From NCBI GenBank assembly GCA_037447655.1, contig JBBHKE010002036.1, forward strand, positions 1 through 47,239: 47,239 nucleotides of DNA. The letters run 5' to 3'. The notes under the pieces were generated by a model. That model did no database searches. It was not told the origin of the DNA and saw only the letters and a list, made by a program, of their open reading frames with translations. Of the stretch, positions 45,517-47,239 are shown piece by piece. The stretch comes from Zygnema cylindricum (Eukaryota; Streptophyta; Zygnematophyceae; Zygnematales; Zygnemataceae). Positions within the stretch are counted from its first letter, which is position 1; each line of letters starts with the position of its first letter. A program made the position numbers and the translations under genes.

Positions 45517-46840
45517 TGGTGTTTCACTAGACGACGCGCATGTAAACTGGACAGTGATTTAACCATACTTATCATTTTCTCATTTTTCTGTCTATCGCGG
45601 GTTGCCGAGTTCTTTTAACAGCCGTTTGATCACCAGAAAAACACTAACGGGCACGAAATGCCACGATCGCAAATCCGGTTAAAACTTCCGCTTGCATAGA
45701 AGTGAATTTCCCGGAAGGCGGGAACTAAAGAGGCGGCGGGCAAAAAAACAATTTTCAGTAAAAGTACAATTTGGATTATTCCGTACTAACAAAAGCTTCA
45801 AAGATTGCTCTTTCACATACAATGTGTCCACTGAAATACACAATTTTCTTAAATAGAAATTGAATAGGAAACAAATTAGCAGCCAAAGTTTTGGATTTTA
45901 CAGTTGAATTTTGGGACATGTCAACACTCTAGTTTTACGGTTTGCAAACATTTTTGTTATTTATTTTTTGCAGACCACACCTTCCGTTTGGTTTGTACAA
46001 TTGCTGTACATATTACTGAATATTATTGCACTATTCGCAACGCCGAAAATAAATTAAACAATTAAAGTTCAAGAAAAAAGGCGACAATGGTATATCCTGG
46101 AAACAAGAAACCCTCAAAAGACTGCAAGGAAAGTTATTTTTTTTTTACCCTCAAAAGTAAGAAAAACTAGAGAAGTGCAAAAATTTTGGCACATCAACGA
46201 TTATTTCATCAAGTTACATCATTTGATAAACATATCATTTCCTAAACATGTTATTTTATAAACATATGATTACATAAAAACACATCATTTCATTAAAAAC
46301 ATCATTTCATAAAAAAACATCACTTCATAAAAAACATCATTTTGTAAAAATCATCATTTCATTACGATTCCAAAAAAGACAAAATGCTAATATTGAAAAC
46401 CAAGAGCATAGCCAATCCCATTTTGGTAATGGCAAAAAAAATAATAGGAATTACATACCCAAATATCTACCCCTTTTCTATATTGACCCTACAAAATCTA
46501 CTCCTATAATACACAATTACCTGCATTAGAAATGAGAGTAAGCAATTTAATTTGTTTTCATTTCAACAAACGATTAAAATTACATGAAAAAAAAAATGCA
46601 ACCTTTGAGACAGGAAACTTCGAAAAATAGGAAATGTTAAGAAACAGAGAAATCGTAAGAAATATTGAGAAATAGGAAAAAAAATTGATTAGTACGAAAT
46701 TCTGGGAAATAATTAATTTTGGGAAATAAAAAACTTAGGGAAATAAGAAATCTAGGGAAATAAGAAACTTAGGGAAATAAAGAAATGTAGGGGAAACAAA
46801 TTTGAAGAATAGAGGGTTTTGAGAGATAGAGAATTACTAA
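45517..46840. other. Intergenic DNA downstream of the hydrolase-like gene, with AT-rich tandem repeats
   Basis: No gene is supported. 46205-46370 holds repeated ACATCATTTCATAAA units with variable A runs. 46616-46800 holds repeated GGGAAATAAGAAACTTA units. Both lie in the 3' flank of the gene ending at 46841 on the minus strand. Confidence 0.6.
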
Positions 46841-47026
46841 TTACTCCAACAAGTGATGAACCCATTTTTCTATGACACCTGGAGAACCGTACCACGGTCG
46901 AGTGTCCTTATCTGCACCCACGGGAGAGTGGTAAACTCCATCCACACTAATATTGAGGGCCCCATTTAAAAAAGCCGCTTTTTCGGGTACCACTCCGTCT
47001 CCCCAAACCGAGGCTTCTCCACATAC
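46841..47026 (-). CDS. C-terminal exon of a probable alpha/beta-hydrolase-fold protein (partial)
   Basis: The last exon of a gene whose earlier exons lie beyond the right edge. A CAG acceptor at 47027-47029 precedes 61 codons and a TAA. The peptide contains VWGDGVVPEKAAF, then LNISVDGVYHSPVG, then RPWYGSPGVIEKWVHHLL. From memory of plant lipase/hydrolase-like families, GDGVVP is an acid-bearing loop and the His in GVYHSP is a candidate catalytic histidine near the C-terminus. No nucleophile elbow is in the window, so the family assignment is an inference. The alternative is an uncharacterised plant protein sharing this tail. Confidence 0.5.
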   Translation of the reverse strand, partial: VCGEASVWGDGVVPEKAAFLNGALNISVDGVYHSPVGADKDTRPWYGSPGVIEKWVHHLLE

Positions 47027-47239
47027 CTGTTTCCATATAAAAAAAACCGACAGAGGCAAGAGAGGAGAGAGAGAGGAGAGACAGAGGGCGAAAGAGTGGG
47101 AGCGAAAGAGTGGGAGCGAAAGAGGGAGGGACAGAGAGGGAGAGGGGGTGAGGGAGAGAGGAGAGAGAGAGGGGGTGAGGGAGAGAGGAGAGAGAGAGGG
47201 GGAGGGGGGAGAGGAGAGAGAGAGGGAGAGGGAGAGGGG
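47027..47239. repeat. Purine-rich GA/GGGA microsatellite to the window edge
   Basis: Beyond about 47055 the plus strand is almost pure purine (GAGAGAGGGA, GAAAGAGTGGGAGC, GGGGGTGAGG repeats). It lies in the intron preceding the last hydrolase exon, so the transcript carries a long CT tract before that acceptor. Confidence 0.85.

Noticed and set aside
46205-46800. Possible CRISPR or protein-binding array
   Set aside because: Short AT-rich imperfect repeats without fixed spacers; better described as low-complexity tandem repeats.

Overview
The window looks like nuclear DNA of a streptophyte, meaning a land plant or a close charophyte relative. Three observations support this. A TIFY-CCT-GATA (ZML-type) transcription factor gene and a full-size PDR-type ABCG transporter gene are both split by many spliceosomal introns. 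The LTR elements use the plant initiator-Met tRNA primer site. The intergenic DNA is filled with LTR retrotransposons, a TRIM array, MITEs and purine-rich microsatellites. I cannot name the species. The intron-rich PDR gene and unusual repeats suggest a non-seed lineage, but that is inference.

Layout. 1-478: unassigned DNA with one MITE-like end. 479-13294: a degenerate Ty3/gypsy chromovirus on the minus strand, with LTRs at 479-964 and 12795-13294. A second, internally deleted gypsy element (2573-6798, with its own LTRs and a near-perfect 5-bp target duplication) lies in its 3' part, and a 1.38-kb unidentified insert lies in its protease. 13295-18960: a repeat zone with a MITE (13645-14197), a tandem TRIM array (14747-15727), a second MITE type (16878-17360) and a short MITE (18748-18960). 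19944-24776: an intact seven-exon ZML gene (predicted 399 aa, minus strand). 25.6-26.5 kb: a decayed tandem repeat. 27298-40350: an intact 22-exon PDR/ABCG gene (predicted 1487 aa, minus strand) with GA/CT microsatellites in introns and 5' leader. 41525-45516: a dense cluster of TA-flanked MITEs, including a 1.08-kb palindrome. 46841-47026: the last exon of a probable alpha/beta-hydrolase gene that continues beyond the right edge.

The most unusual object is the TRIM array. Short LTRs (TGTT...AACA) alternate with about 56-bp internal domains that hold only an iMet primer-binding site and a polypurine tract. Each complete LTR carries a 72-nt tRNA-like cloverleaf with A box, B box and a conserved CTT anticodon triplet. 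This resembles the arrangement in Cassandra TRIMs, whose LTRs carry 5S rRNA sequence, but with a tRNA-derived module. The second theme is a MITE family with TA duplications and CACCGCSAATCGCTATTAG-like ends, present in at least seven paired copies.

The two intact genes are neighbours on the same strand. The sequence gives no reason to think they work in one pathway.
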